A DNA stretch of 64,000 nucleotides, taken from Scatomorpha stercorigallinarum. GTDB lineage: Bacteria; Bacillota; Clostridia; Oscillospirales; Oscillospiraceae. Positions 17,087 to 27,022 of the stretch are shown in pieces; positions within the stretch are counted from its first letter, which is position 1, and each line of letters opens with the position of its first letter. A program made the translations under genes and the position numbers. The DNA lies in NCBI GenBank assembly GCA_944387865.1, contig CALXGN010000010.1, positions 11,308-75,307 of the forward strand, given 5' to 3'. The notes under the pieces are model-generated. The model was given only the letters and a program-made list of their open reading frames with translations, did no database searches and was not told the origin of the DNA.

Positions 17087-20000
17087 TTATCCTCCTTGTT
17101 GTCGGAAGTTTTGTCCTTTTTCGTGCCGGCCCAGGCGGAGACGAAGGCGTCCGCCACGTCTATCACCTTAGCCTTGGGCGGGAGCTTGAGCGTGAGGCGC
17201 GGCGTGTTCCCCGCCTCCACGCGCAGCCGGCCCTTGTATTCAGGCCGGGCGTAGAGCGCGGAGACGCGCTCCATGTCAAAGCCGTCGAGCTCAAAGCGGA
17301 GCGTCCCGGCCTTCTGCGAGATGTCGGTTATGCCGGCCCTGCCGGCCTCGCCGCGCAGCAGCGCCACGCGCACCAGGGTGGTGACGCTCCCGGGCGGCTC
17401 GCCGAAGCGGTCGATGAGCTCGTCGAGCATGTCGTCGGCGTCCGCCTCCGAACGGATGAGCGCGATGCGCCGGTAGAGGTCCATGCGCTGCTCCTCGCTG
17501 GGCACATAGCTCTCCGGGATGTTGGCGGTGACGGTGAGGTCGGCGGTGGTGGAGGCCCGGTGCTCGCTCTTTTCGCCCTTCTCCTCCAGCACGGCCTCCT
17601 CCAGCAGCTTGAGGTACATGTCATATCCCACGTCGATCAGGTGCCCGGACTGCTCGGCGCCCAGCAGGTTGCCTGCGCCGCGTATCTCCAGGTCGCGCAT
17701 GGCGATGCGGAAGCCGGAGTTGAACTCCGCGAACTCGCGTATGGCCTCCAGGCGCTTTTCCGCCACCTCGCTGAGCACCTTGTCCCGGCGGAAGGTGAGA
17801 TAGGCGTAGGCCCTGCGGCTCGAGCGGCCCACCCGCCCGCGCAGCTGGTGGAGCTGGGCCAGGCCGAGGTGGTCGGCGTCCTCCACAATCAGCGTGTTCA
17901 CGTTCGGCATGTCGATGCCGGTCTCGATGATGGTGGTGCAGACGAGCACCTGCACGCGCCCCTCGGCCATGTCCTCCATCACGCGGCCCAGCTGTTCCTC
18001 GTCCATCTTCCCGTGCGCCACGGCCACGGCCGCGCCGTCCAGCAGCTCGGATATCTTCAGCGCCGTGCGCTCGATGTTGTCCACCCGGTTGTGCAGGTAA
18101 TACACCTGCCCGCCGCGGCTGAGCTCCTTGTGCATGGCGTCTTTCAAAACGCCCCAGTCGTGCTCCATGACGATGGTCTGCACGGGCAGCCGGTCCTGCG
18201 GCGGCTCCTCGATGGTGGACATGTCGCGGATGCCAGAGAGGGCCATGTTCAGCGTCCGCGGTATGGGCGTGGCGGAGAGCGTGAGCACGTCCACCTGGCG
18301 GCTCAATTCTTTTATGTGTTCCTTGTGCGTAACGCCGAAGCGCTGCTCCTCGTCCACGATCAGCAGCCCCAGGTTCTTGAACTGCACGTCCTTCTGCAGC
18401 AGCCTGTGCGTGCCTATCACCAGGTCGCAGCGGCCGTTCTGGACATTTTTCAGCGTCTCGCGCACCTGCGCGGCCGTGCGGAAGCGGCTGAGCACCTCGA
18501 TCTGCACGGGATAGCCGAAAAATCGCTGCATGGCCGTCTGGTAGTGCTGCTGCGCGAGCACGGTGGTGGGCACCAGTATGGCCGCCTGCATCCCGTCGAG
18601 GATGCATTTCATCACGGCCCGCAAGGCCACCTCCGTCTTGCCGTAGCCCACGTCGCCGCAGAGTAGGCGGTCCATCGGCACGGGCTTTTCCATGTCGCCC
18701 TTGATCTCCTCAACGCAGCGGAGCTGGTCGGCCGTCTCCTCAAAGCCGAAGCGCTCTTCGAACTCCACCTGCCAGGGCGAATCGGGCGCGAAGGCGTGGC
18801 CCTTCTGCCGCGCGCGCTCGGCGTAAAGCTGTATCAGCCCGCGCGCGAGCTGCTTGGCGGCGGCCTTGGCGCGCGATTTCGTGCGCTGCCAGTCCGTGCC
18901 GCCCATCTTCGAGAGACGCACGGGCCGGTCCTCGCCCGCGCCCACGTATTTGCTCACCAGGTCGAGCTGCGTGGCGGGGACATAGAGCGTGTCCGTCCCC
19001 GCGTAGCAGATCTTCATGTAGTCCTTCTGCGCGCCGTCCACGGGCATGCGCACGATGCCGGCGAAGCGGCCGATGCCGTGGTTCTCGTGCACCACCAGGT
19101 CGCCCACGGCGAGGTCTGCGCAGGAGCCGATGCGCTCGCCCATGCTGGGCTTTTTGCGCCGTTTTGCGCGGCGGTAGCCGCCGGCGGCTATCTGGGTATC
19201 CGTCAGCACCGCCAGGCGCGCAGAGGGGTACTCAAGGCCCGAGGAGAGCCCTCCCGGCACGATCAGGCACTCGCCGCGCGCGGGCAGGGCCGCGAGTTCG
19301 CCCGCCGTGCGCGCTTTTATCCCCTTCCCGTCGAAAAAGCTGGCCATGATGGCCGCCCTCCGCGCGTCGCCGGAGAGCACCAGCACGGCGAAGCCCGTGG
19401 ACAGGTAGTGGCGCACATCCTCCGCCGCCTGCTCGGCGCTGCCGCCATAGCTGGGCAGCTGCTTGGCGAGTATGTTCGTTATGCTCTTCGGCTCCGCCGG
19501 GTAGCGCCCGGCGGTGAAGGAGTCCGCCATATAGAGCCCGCGCGCGGCCAGCTCCCTGAAGGCCCTGTCGGGCGGGAGGCAGAAGTCCTCCGCGCGCGCG
19601 TTCAGCCGCCCGGCCTTGACGAGCGTGTTTACGTCCTCGCCCAGCTCCTTGGCGTAGCTGCGCGCGCGCTCGGCGAACCTCACCGGCTGGTCGAGGAGTA
19701 TCACCGCGCCAGGCGGTATGTAGTCCAGCGCCGTGGCCATGCCGCCGTAGATGAGCGGCGCGTAGCGGTCCGCCGCGCGCAGCTCGGCCCCGCTGTTCAA
19801 AAGCTCGGCGTCCTCCCGGAGCGTGCGCTCATAGAGCGCGGCCGTCTCCGTTTTCCGGCGCGCGGCGTTCTTCGCCGCCTTTTCGATCTCGGACGCGAGC
19901 GCGGCGCTGCCGCCGCGCATCAATCCGGGTAGCGTCTCCGCCGCCGGGAGTATCACGGCGCGCTCCACGTTCTCCGTCCGGCGCTGGCTGCCCGGGTCGA

Positions 20001-20619
20001 AAAAGGCCATGGAGTCTATCTCGTCGCCCCAGAGCTCAACGCGCACCGGCTCGCGGAAGGAGGGGGAAAAGAAATCCAGTATGCCGCCGCGGCGGGAAAA
20101 CTGCCCCGGCCCGTCCACCTGCCCGGCGCGGGAGTAGCCGCAGCGCAGCAGCGCGTCCTCGGCGTCCTCTATCGCGAGCTGCCCGGGCTGGGAAATTTCA
20201 AACGCGCCCCGGCGCAGGGCCTCCGGCGGGATCGCCCGCTGCAGCAGCCCGGCGGCGGTGATGACCGTCACCTCCGCACCCGAGAGCAGGGCCCTCAGCG
20301 CGCCGATGCGCCGCTGCTCCCCCTGGCGGGAGACGGCGTCCGCCGTGTAGAAGGTGAAGTCGCGAGAATAGAGGTAGTTCACCTCCGCGCCCGTAAGGGC
20401 GGCGATGTCCGCGCCGATGGCCTCGGCGGAGCTCTCGTCCGGGCAGAGCACCACCAGCGGCGCGCCCTCCCGCGCGGCCAGGGCGGCGGCCAGCTGCGCC
20501 CGGCCCGCCGGCGGCAGGCCCGTTATGAGCGCGGGAAGCCCTCCCCCCTCCCCGGCGCGGGGGAGGGCGGCGGCCTCCGGTATGTCGAAAAATGCTTCCA
20601 ATAGTGCGTTCTTTTCCAT
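17083..20619 (-). CDS. mfd: Transcription-repair coupling factor Mfd
   Basis: This protein of about 1178 residues, the usual Mfd length, dislodges RNA polymerase stalled at DNA lesions and recruits the UvrABC repair machinery. In order it has UvrB-like domains (LPALITGLPPAGRAQL; RRGGILDFFSP), the RNA-polymerase-interaction CarD-like domain (VGDLVVHENHGIGRFAGI), then SF2 translocase motifs (CGDVGYGKTEVALRA, IVDEEQRFGV, LTLSATPIPRTL, YYLHNRV, QLRGRVGRS) and the TRCF C-terminal domain. The ATG at 20619 is chosen although no good ribosome binding site is seen; TTG or GTG codons up to 20640 are alternatives. It is divergent from dnaA. Confidence 0.95.
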   Translation of the reverse strand: MEKNALLEAFFDIPEAAALPRAGEGGGLPALITGLPPAGRAQLAAALAAREGAPLVVLCPDESSAEAIGADIAALTGAEVNYLYSRDFTFYTADAVSRQGEQRRIGALRALLSGAEVTVITAAGLLQRAIPPEALRRGAFEISQPGQLAIEDAEDALLRCGYSRAGQVDGPGQFSRRGGILDFFSPSFREPVRVELWGDEIDSMAFFDPGSQRRTENVERAVILPAAETLPGLMRGGSAALASEIEKAAKNAARRKTETAALYERTLREDAELLNSGAELRAADRYAPLIYGGMATALDYIPPGAVILLDQPVRFAERARSYAKELGEDVNTLVKAGRLNARAEDFCLPPDRAFRELAARGLYMADSFTAGRYPAEPKSITNILAKQLPSYGGSAEQAAEDVRHYLSTGFAVLVLSGDARRAAIMASFFDGKGIKARTAGELAALPARGECLIVPGGLSSGLEYPSARLAVLTDTQIAAGGYRRAKRRKKPSMGERIGSCADLAVGDLVVHENHGIGRFAGIVRMPVDGAQKDYMKICYAGTDTLYVPATQLDLVSKYVGAGEDRPVRLSKMGGTDWQRTKSRAKAAAKQLARGLIQLYAERARQKGHAFAPDSPWQVEFEERFGFEETADQLRCVEEIKGDMEKPVPMDRLLCGDVGYGKTEVALRAVMKCILDGMQAAILVPTTVLAQQHYQTAMQRFFGYPVQIEVLSRFRTAAQVRETLKNVQNGRCDLVIGTHRLLQKDVQFKNLGLLIVDEEQRFGVTHKEHIKELSRQVDVLTLSATPIPRTLNMALSGIRDMSTIEEPPQDRLPVQTIVMEHDWGVLKDAMHKELSRGGQVYYLHNRVDNIERTALKISELLDGAAVAVAHGKMDEEQLGRVMEDMAEGRVQVLVCTTIIETGIDMPNVNTLIVEDADHLGLAQLHQLRGRVGRSSRRAYAYLTFRRDKVLSEVAEKRLEAIREFAEFNSGFRIAMRDLEIRGAGNLLGAEQSGHLIDVGYDMYLKLLEEAVLEEKGEKSEHRASTTADLTVTANIPESYVPSEEQRMDLYRRIALIRSEADADDMLDELIDRFGEPPGSVTTLVRVALLRGEAGRAGITDISQKAGTLRFELDGFDMERVSALYARPEYKGRLRVEAGNTPRLTLKLPPKAKVIDVADAFVSAWAGTKKDKTSDNKEDK

Positions 20620-20699
20620 CAGCAAGGAGTATACCACCAAAGCGGCGCGAATTCAACCGGCCCGGGGCGGCGGAAATTATATTAAAATAATGTATTTTC

Positions 20700-20728
20700 T
20701 TGATTCCCCGCCGCCAATCTGGTATAAT
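20700..20728 (+). promoter_or_regulatory. Promoter of dnaA
   Basis: TTGATT (20700-20705) and TATAAT (20723-20728) are separated by exactly 17 bp, 61 bp upstream of the dnaA ATG. A GCCCGCCGCGCGGCGGGC palindrome lies just downstream in the leader. No canonical DnaA boxes overlap it. Confidence 0.8.
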
Positions 20729-20788
20729 GTTATGCGCCCGCCGCGCGGCGGGCATAAAACTGCCCATTTACAGTTGGGAGGATCACAA

Positions 20789-22099
20789 ATGGATTCCGTC
20801 GCGGAGGTATGGAAGAGCATATTGGAGATAATCGCCCGTGACATCACGCCCACGGCCTACAACACCTGGTTTGCGGACTGCGAGCCCGTGGAGCTGGAGG
20901 ACTGCAAGCTGGTGCTGCACACGGCCACGGATTTCAAGCGCAACATAATCCAGTCCCGGTTCGGCTCCACGATCTGCGCCGCGCTCTACGACCTGTTCTC
21001 CTGCGAGTTCGAGCTGCAGGTCCTGGCGGGCGACGAGCTTGAGGAGTACCTCTCGCGCAAAAAGGGCCCAGACCATCTGCCGGAGATGGACGGCTACACC
21101 TTTGACCGCTTCGTCGTCGGCCCCTCGAACAAGTTCGCCCACGCGGCGGCCGTGGCCGTGGCGGAAAACCCCGGCAAGGCCTATAACCCCCTCTTCATCT
21201 ACGGCAACTCCGGCCTTGGCAAGACGCACCTGCTGCTGGCCATCGGCGAGGAGATACACGCCCGCCACCCGGAAAAAAAGATAGCCTACGTGAAGGGCGA
21301 CGATTTCACCAACCAGATGATACAGTCCGTGCAGTCCGGCACGGCGGAGGAGTTCCGCCAGAAATACCGCAACGTGGACCTCTTCCTGGTGGACGACGTA
21401 CAGTTCATCGCCGGCAAGCAGGCCACGCAGGAGGAATTCTTCCACACCTTCAACAACATCTACGAGGCCGGGCACCAGATCGTCATCACCTCCGACCGCC
21501 CGCCGCTGGAGATGTCGCTGCTGGACGACCGCCTGCGCACCCGCTTCGAGGGCGGGCTGATGGCGGACGTGCAGCCCCCCGACATCGAAACGCGCATGGC
21601 CATCATCCGCAACAAGGCCGCCCAGCTGGGCATGATCCTGCCGGACGACGTGGTGGAGTACATCGGCGAGAACATCACGGCCAACATCCGCCAGATAGAG
21701 GGCGTGGTCAAGCGCCTGACGGCCTATAAGGAGATACTCAACGACACCATCACCATAAATTCCGTCAAGCGCGCCATCAAGGACGTCATCCGCGTCGGCG
21801 AATACATCCCCACGCCGGACGTCATCATCGAAGAGACCGCCCGCTACTACTCCCTCTCGCCGGACGACCTGCGCGGCCAGCGCCGCAGCAAAAACATCGC
21901 CATGGCCCGCCAGATATCCATGTACCTCATGCGCAGCCTGACGAACCTCTCCCTGCTCGACATCGGCGAGCAGTACGAGGGCCGCAACCACTCCACCGTC
22001 CTCAGCTCCGTGCGCAAGGTGGAGGACCTCATAAAAAAAGACCCCGAAGTGGCCAGCACTGTGCGAGACATCTCCTCCAATATCAACTCCCGCTCGTAA
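20789..22099 (+). CDS. dnaA: Chromosomal replication initiator DnaA
   Basis: This 436-residue AAA+ initiator binds DnaA boxes and opens the origin. Domain I starts DSVAEVWKSILEIIARDITP. Domain III holds Walker A GNSGLGKTHLLLAIG, Walker B LFLVDDVQFIAGK and the DRPPLEMSLLDDRLRTRF sensor/arginine region. Domain IV ends with the DNA-binding signature YEGRNHSTVLSSVRKVE. The start has GGGAGGATC upstream. Downstream lies a compact origin candidate and then dnaN. Confidence 0.98.
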   Translation: MDSVAEVWKSILEIIARDITPTAYNTWFADCEPVELEDCKLVLHTATDFKRNIIQSRFGSTICAALYDLFSCEFELQVLAGDELEEYLSRKKGPDHLPEMDGYTFDRFVVGPSNKFAHAAAVAVAENPGKAYNPLFIYGNSGLGKTHLLLAIGEEIHARHPEKKIAYVKGDDFTNQMIQSVQSGTAEEFRQKYRNVDLFLVDDVQFIAGKQATQEEFFHTFNNIYEAGHQIVITSDRPPLEMSLLDDRLRTRFEGGLMADVQPPDIETRMAIIRNKAAQLGMILPDDVVEYIGENITANIRQIEGVVKRLTAYKEILNDTITINSVKRAIKDVIRVGEYIPTPDVIIEETARYYSLSPDDLRGQRRSKNIAMARQISMYLMRSLTNLSLLDIGEQYEGRNHSTVLSSVRKVEDLIKKDPEVASTVRDISSNINSRS

Positions 22100-22116
22100 C
22101 GAACATTTTGTTCGCC

Positions 22117-22290
22117 TGTTCACAAAATGCTGTTGAACCGCTGTTGATATCTGTCGGTAATTTTTTCAACTCATTTACGCTGTTCACAACGGCAAAAAGC
22201 CAAACAAAGTTTTCAACACCAAACACCCGCGCCACAGCTCGCTTTTTCCCGCTTTTCAACACCTCTCATCCCCTACTGCTACTGCTACTA
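22117..22290 (+). other. Candidate replication origin (oriC unwinding module)
   Basis: The AT-rich dnaA-dnaN gap holds two identical TGTTCACAA elements (22117, 22181) and two TTTTCAACA elements (22210, 22253), the latter matching 7 of 9 bases of TTATCCACA. Eleven bases after the last one is an 18-bp tract CTACTGCTACTGCTACTA (22273-22290). Its complement reads 3'-GAT-GAC-GAT-GAC-GAT-GAT-5', the pattern and orientation of the bacterial DnaA-trio element. An AT-rich stretch follows. The box-trio-AT order is seen in the sequence; origin function is inferred. Confidence 0.7.
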
Positions 22291-22329
22291 AAAATCATCC
22301 TATCCTTTCTATCCTCAGGAGGCACGAAC

Positions 22330-23442
22330 ATGAAATTTTCCTGCGACAAGCACCTCATACAGTCCGCCGCCGCCACCGCCGCGCGCGCGGCCTCGGCCAA
22401 AAGCCCGATCCCCGCGCTGGAGGGCCTGCTCATCCAGGCCGGCGCCGGCGTGCGCCTGACGGGCTACGACCTCAAGAAGGGCATCTACACCACCATCGAG
22501 GCGGAGGTAGAGCGCCCCGGCTCCGCCGTGCTCAACGCCCGGCTGTTCACGGAGATGCTCCGCCGCCTGCCGGACGGCATCGTCACCGTGGAGGTGGACG
22601 GCAAGAACGCCGTCAAGGTGAAGTGCGGCCGCAGCGCCTATGACTTCATCGCCATCGACGCCGCCGAGTACCCTGAGCTGCCGGAGATGGACGAGGCGGA
22701 GGCCGTCTCCCTCCCGCAGAAGACGCTCAAGGCGATGATAGACGAGACGATATTCGCCGTCTCCACCAACGAGAGCCGCCCCGTCTACATGGGCAGCATG
22801 TTCGAGATCGGCGGCGGCCAGCTTACCGTCGTCTCCGTGGACGGCTACCGCCTGGCGCTGAGGCGCGAAAAACTGGAGGGCAGCGGCCGCGACGGGCTCA
22901 GCTTCATCATCCCCGGCGCCGCCCTGCAGGACATCAGCCGCATCTGCGCGGACAGCGAAGACGCCGTGCTGATAAACGTCGGCGCGAAGCACGTCACCTT
23001 CACCATCGGCGAGACGGTCGTCATCTCCCGCCGCCTGGAGGGCGACTTCCTCAACTACCGCCGCGCCGTGCCGGACAATTTCCGCTTCAAGATGAAGATA
23101 AGCCGCGAGGAGTTCCTCTCCGTGGTAGACCGCGTCTCCCTGGTGGTGGACGAGAAGATAAAGAGCCCCCTGCGCCTGGTGTTCGGGGACGGCAACATAG
23201 ACTTCGCCTGCGTCACGCCCGTGGGCCGGGCGGAGGACGTCTGCACCTGCTCCGGCGAGGGCGGCGACACGGAGATCGGCTTCAACGACCGCTATCTGCG
23301 CGACGCGCTGCGCGCCGCCCCGGCGGACGAGCTGGAAGTGTGCATCAACACCGGCTCCTCCCCCTGCGTTTTCCTGCCGGCGGACGGCGGCGACGGCTTC
23401 ATCTACATGGTGCTGCCCGTGCGCCTGCGCTCCGGGGAATGA
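22330..23442 (+). CDS. dnaN: DNA polymerase III beta sliding clamp
   Basis: This 370-residue protein has the three-domain clamp fold that tethers the replicative polymerase to DNA. KFSCDKHLIQSAAATAARA, IPALEGLLIQA, and the C-terminal YMVLPVRLRSGE are family hallmarks. The usual YLIMPMR-like end that contributes to the hydrophobic cleft is here YMVLPVR. An AGGAGG site lies 8 nt upstream. It follows the origin region directly. Confidence 0.97.
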   Translation: MKFSCDKHLIQSAAATAARAASAKSPIPALEGLLIQAGAGVRLTGYDLKKGIYTTIEAEVERPGSAVLNARLFTEMLRRLPDGIVTVEVDGKNAVKVKCGRSAYDFIAIDAAEYPELPEMDEAEAVSLPQKTLKAMIDETIFAVSTNESRPVYMGSMFEIGGGQLTVVSVDGYRLALRREKLEGSGRDGLSFIIPGAALQDISRICADSEDAVLINVGAKHVTFTIGETVVISRRLEGDFLNYRRAVPDNFRFKMKISREEFLSVVDRVSLVVDEKIKSPLRLVFGDGNIDFACVTPVGRAEDVCTCSGEGGDTEIGFNDRYLRDALRAAPADELEVCINTGSSPCVFLPADGGDGFIYMVLPVRLRSGE

Positions 23443-23448
23443 CGCGCG

Positions 23449-23667
23449 ATGAGGACGGATATCATCAATATTGAGACGGAGTTTATCAAGCTGGACAGCT
23501 TTTTGAAGCTCGCCGGGGCGTGCGAGACGGGCGGCGAGGCCAAGATCGCCATCGCCGATGGCCTGGTGCGGGTGAACGGCGAGCCCTGCCTGATGCGCGG
23601 CAAAAAACTCCGGGCCGGGGACGAAGTGGCCTTTGACGGCGCGCTCTACAGGGTGGAGGGCGCATGA
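23449..23667 (+). CDS. yaaA: S4-domain RNA-binding protein YaaA
   Basis: This 72-residue protein carries an S4 RNA-binding motif: EFIKLDSFLKLAGACETGG, then AIADGLVRVNGEPCLMRGKKL and an end at VAFDGALYRVEG. It is the small S4 protein conserved between dnaN and recF in Firmicutes. Its exact role is unknown, with ribosome-related functions suggested for relatives. It overlaps recF by 4 bp. Confidence 0.9.
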   Translation: MRTDIINIETEFIKLDSFLKLAGACETGGEAKIAIADGLVRVNGEPCLMRGKKLRAGDEVAFDGALYRVEGA

Positions 23668-24764
23668 GGGTCGAGCGCATCGCCCTCTCCGGCTTCCGCA
23701 ACTATGAACAGGAGTGCGTGGAGTTCTCCGGCGCCACGAACGTCATCAAGGGCGAGAACGGCCAGGGCAAGACCAACCTGCTGGAGGCCGTCTACATGCT
23801 CACCTGCGGCAGGAGCTTCCGCACGCGGCTGGACCGCGAGCTGGTGGGCTTTGGCTTCTCCAACGCCGAGATACTGGCAGATGTGGAGAGCCACGGCCGC
23901 GAACAGACCGTGAGGATCGTGCTCACGCCCGGGCAGCGCAAGCAGATAACGGTGAACGCCGTGAAAAAAAGCGCCTCGGAGCTCTCCGGCGGCCTCAACA
24001 GCGTCCTCTTCTGCCCGGACGACCTCGACCTGGTGCGCGAGGGGGCGGCCGTCCGCCGGCGGCTGATGGACGCGGCCATCGGCCAGCTGCGGCCCAATTA
24101 CGCCAAGCTCGCCGGCGAATACGCCCGGCTCTACGACCAGAAGAGCGCCATACTGCGCGACTGGCGGGAAAAGCCCTCGCTGCTGGACGCGCTGGACGAT
24201 TTTTCCGCGCGCATGTGCGCCGTCTCGGCAAAGCTCATCCGTTACCGCGCGGCCTTCGTCAAGCGCCTGGCGGAGGCGGCCACGCCCATCCACCGCGAGT
24301 TTTCCGGCGGGGCGGACGAGCTGCGGCTCGAATACGCCACGGTCTCCACGGTGGACGACCCCTTTAAGAGCGAAAAGGAGATATTCTACCGCGTCTGCGA
24401 GCACCAGGAGGCCCACCGCCGCGCGGAGATAGACTCCGGCCAGTGCCTCACCGGCGCGCACAAGGACGATATAGCAATCAGCATCAACGGCCGCAGCGCC
24501 CGCACCTTCGGCTCGCAGGGGCAGAAGCGCACGGCGGCGCTCTCGATAAAGCTCGCCGAGCGGGAGATCTTCCTGCAGGAGACGGGCGAATACCCCGTGC
24601 TGCTGCTGGACGACGTGCTCAGCGAGCTGGACGCGAAGCGGCAGGACTACGTCCTCAACCGCATCGGCTCCGGGCAGACGCTCATCACCTGCTGCGAAGA
24701 TGATGGCATAGCGAAGCGCACGGGCGCGCGCGTGCTCACCATCTCGGGAGGGAGGCTCATATGA
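23664..24764 (+). CDS. recF: DNA repair ATPase RecF
   Basis: This 366-residue SMC-like ABC ATPase loads RecA at single-strand gaps. Walker A is GENGQGKTNLLEAV (about 31-44), the signature is FGSQGQKRTAALSIKLAE, and Walker B is PVLLLDDVLSELD. FSGATNVIKGENG and LTGAHKDDI are typical RecF segments. It overlaps both neighbours by 4 bp, so translation is coupled within the yaaA-recF-remB run. Confidence 0.97.
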   Translation: MRVERIALSGFRNYEQECVEFSGATNVIKGENGQGKTNLLEAVYMLTCGRSFRTRLDRELVGFGFSNAEILADVESHGREQTVRIVLTPGQRKQITVNAVKKSASELSGGLNSVLFCPDDLDLVREGAAVRRRLMDAAIGQLRPNYAKLAGEYARLYDQKSAILRDWREKPSLLDALDDFSARMCAVSAKLIRYRAAFVKRLAEAATPIHREFSGGADELRLEYATVSTVDDPFKSEKEIFYRVCEHQEAHRRAEIDSGQCLTGAHKDDIAISINGRSARTFGSQGQKRTAALSIKLAEREIFLQETGEYPVLLLDDVLSELDAKRQDYVLNRIGSGQTLITCCEDDGIAKRTGARVLTISGGRLI

Positions 24765-25009
24765 GCGGCACATACCTGCACCTCGGCGGGCAGTACGTGG
24801 TGCCCAGGGCGTCCGTCGCCGGGATATTTGACATCGACAACACCACCTCCGCCCGGTCCACGCGCGAAATGCTCGCGGCCGCCGAAAAAAACGGAGAGGT
24901 GATAAACGCGGCGGAGGACCTGCCAAGGTCCTTCGTTCTGTGTGAAGAGGGCGGGAGGCGGCGCGTCTACCTCTCCCAGCTCTCGCCCGCCGCACTGCAG
25001 CGGCGGTGA
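24761..25009 (+). CDS. remB: RemB-like extracellular-matrix regulator (DUF370)
   Basis: This 82-residue protein begins YLHLGGQYVVPRASVAGIFD and includes the SARSTREML segment of the DUF370 family. In Bacillus subtilis the paralogue RemA activates biofilm-matrix operons, and RemB (YaaB) lies at this same recF-gyrB position. A DNA-binding regulatory role is inferred from that. The last residues (QLSPAALQRR) are divergent. Confidence 0.85.
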   Translation: MSGTYLHLGGQYVVPRASVAGIFDIDNTTSARSTREMLAAAEKNGEVINAAEDLPRSFVLCEEGGRRRVYLSQLSPAALQRR

Positions 25010-25046
25010 TACCGCATCAATGCTGAAAGAAAAGGATGTTTAGCGC

Positions 25047-26978
25047 ATGTCCGATATCAATGAGAAAATAACACAGGAATACGACGCCAGCCAGATACAG
25101 GTGCTCGAGGGGCTGGAGGCCGTGCGCCTCCGCCCCGGCATGTACATCGGCTCCACCTCTGCTTCCGGGCTGCACCACCTTGTCTACGAGATCGTCGACA
25201 ACGCGATCGACGAGTCCCTCGCCGGATATTGCAATCACATAGAAGTCACCATAGAGCCGGGGGACGTGATCTGCGTGGCGGACAACGGCCGCGGCATCCC
25301 CGTGGACATACAGGGCCAGACCGGCAAGCCCGCGCTCGAGGTAGTGTACACCGTACTGCACGCCGGCGGCAAGTTCGGCGGCGGCGGATACAAGGTCTCC
25401 GGCGGCCTGCACGGCGTGGGCGCGAGCGTGGTGAACGCCCTCTCCGACTGGCTGGAAGTGAGCGTGCACAAGAACGGGCAGATTTATCAGATGAAGTTCT
25501 CCCGCGGCGAGATAACCCAGCCGATGACCATCGTCGGCGAGACGGACCACACCGGCACCGTCGTGCGCTTCCACCCGGACCCGGAGATGTTCGAGGAGAC
25601 CGTGTTTGACTACGACACGCTGCACACCCGCATGCGCGAGCAGGCGTTTTTGAACGCCGGGCTGAAGATAAGCACGGAGGACAAGCGCCCCGGCCAGGAG
25701 CAGAAGGACGTCATGCTCTATGAGGGCGGAATACGCGAATTCGTAAAGTATATAAACCGCAACAAGAACGAGCTGCACCCTGAAGTCATCTACATGTCCG
25801 GCGGGCGCGAGGACTCCGAGTGCGAGATAGCCATGCAGTATAACGACGGCTATAACGAGATCCTCGTCTCCTTCGCCAACAACATCCACACGCCGGAGGG
25901 CGGCATGCACGAGACGGGCTTCAAGTCCGCGCTCACTCGCGTCCTGAACGCCTACGGCAAAAAGGTGAACATCCTCAAGGAGGGCGAGAGCGTCTCCGGC
26001 GAGGACTGCCGCGAGGGCCTTACCGCCGTGATCTCCGTGAAGCTCACGAACCCCCAGTTCGAGGGACAGACAAAGGCGAAGCTGGGCAACAGCGACATGC
26101 GCACGCTTGTGGACAGCGTCGTGAGCGCCAGGCTCGAGCAGTTCCTGGAGGAGAACCCCTCAGTCGGCCGCACGATACTGGAAAAGGCCCAGACGGCCAG
26201 CAAGGCGCGCGAGGCCGCGCGCAAGGCCCGCGAGAACATCCGCCGCAAGAACGCGCTGGAGGGCTCCACCCTCCCCGGCAAGCTGCGCGACTGCAACGAG
26301 CGCGACCCGGCCCTCACCGAGCTCTACATCGTCGAGGGCGACAGCGCCGGCGGCAGCGCCACCAGCGGCCGCGACAGCCGCTTCCAGGCCATCCTCCCCC
26401 TCTGGGGCAAGATGCTGAACGTGGAAAAGGTGCGCGAGGAAAAGGTCTACAGCAACGACAAGCTGAACCCTGTGATAACCGCCCTCGGCGCCGGGCTCGG
26501 CGAGGATTTCGACATCGCCAAACTCCGCTACCACAAGATCATCATCATGGCCGATGCCGACGTGGACGGCAGCCATATCCGCACACTGCTGCTCACCTTT
26601 TTCTTCCGCTATATGCGCCCGCTCATCGACCACGGCTATGTGTACGCCGCCGTGCCGCCGCTCTACAAGCTCACGCGCGGCAAGCAGAGCCGCGTGGCCT
26701 ATTCGGACGCCGAGCGCGACCGCGTCAGCGCCGAACTGCGCGGCGACAACCCCAACGCCAAGGTCGATATCAGCCGCTTCAAGGGCCTGGGCGAGATGGA
26801 CCCCCACGAGCTGTGGGAGACGACCATGAACCCGGAGACGCGCACGCTCAAGCGCATCGAGCTGGACGACGCCGTCAAGGCCGACGAGATATTCACCATC
26901 CTCATGGGCGAGAAGGTCGAGCCGAGGAAGGAATTCATCGAGCAGAACGCCAAATACGTCGTCAACCTGGACGTCTGA
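25047..26978 (+). CDS. gyrB: DNA gyrase subunit B
   Basis: This 643-residue ATPase subunit of gyrase introduces negative supercoils together with GyrA. The GHKL ATPase region shows VRLRPGMYIGSTSASGLHHL, IDNAIDESLAGYC and GGLHGVGASVVNALS. The TOPRIM domain has the catalytic EGDSAGGSA and MADADVDGSHIRTL. The end KFIEQNAKYV-like EFIEQNAKYVVNLDV is typical. It lies 44 bp upstream of gyrA. Confidence 0.98.
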   Translation: MSDINEKITQEYDASQIQVLEGLEAVRLRPGMYIGSTSASGLHHLVYEIVDNAIDESLAGYCNHIEVTIEPGDVICVADNGRGIPVDIQGQTGKPALEVVYTVLHAGGKFGGGGYKVSGGLHGVGASVVNALSDWLEVSVHKNGQIYQMKFSRGEITQPMTIVGETDHTGTVVRFHPDPEMFEETVFDYDTLHTRMREQAFLNAGLKISTEDKRPGQEQKDVMLYEGGIREFVKYINRNKNELHPEVIYMSGGREDSECEIAMQYNDGYNEILVSFANNIHTPEGGMHETGFKSALTRVLNAYGKKVNILKEGESVSGEDCREGLTAVISVKLTNPQFEGQTKAKLGNSDMRTLVDSVVSARLEQFLEENPSVGRTILEKAQTASKAREAARKARENIRRKNALEGSTLPGKLRDCNERDPALTELYIVEGDSAGGSATSGRDSRFQAILPLWGKMLNVEKVREEKVYSNDKLNPVITALGAGLGEDFDIAKLRYHKIIIMADADVDGSHIRTLLLTFFFRYMRPLIDHGYVYAAVPPLYKLTRGKQSRVAYSDAERDRVSAELRGDNPNAKVDISRFKGLGEMDPHELWETTMNPETRTLKRIELDDAVKADEIFTILMGEKVEPRKEFIEQNAKYVVNLDV

Positions 26979-27022
26979 GCGGCTTTACGCCACATTTTCA
27001 CAACATTTAAGGTGGTACCCAA

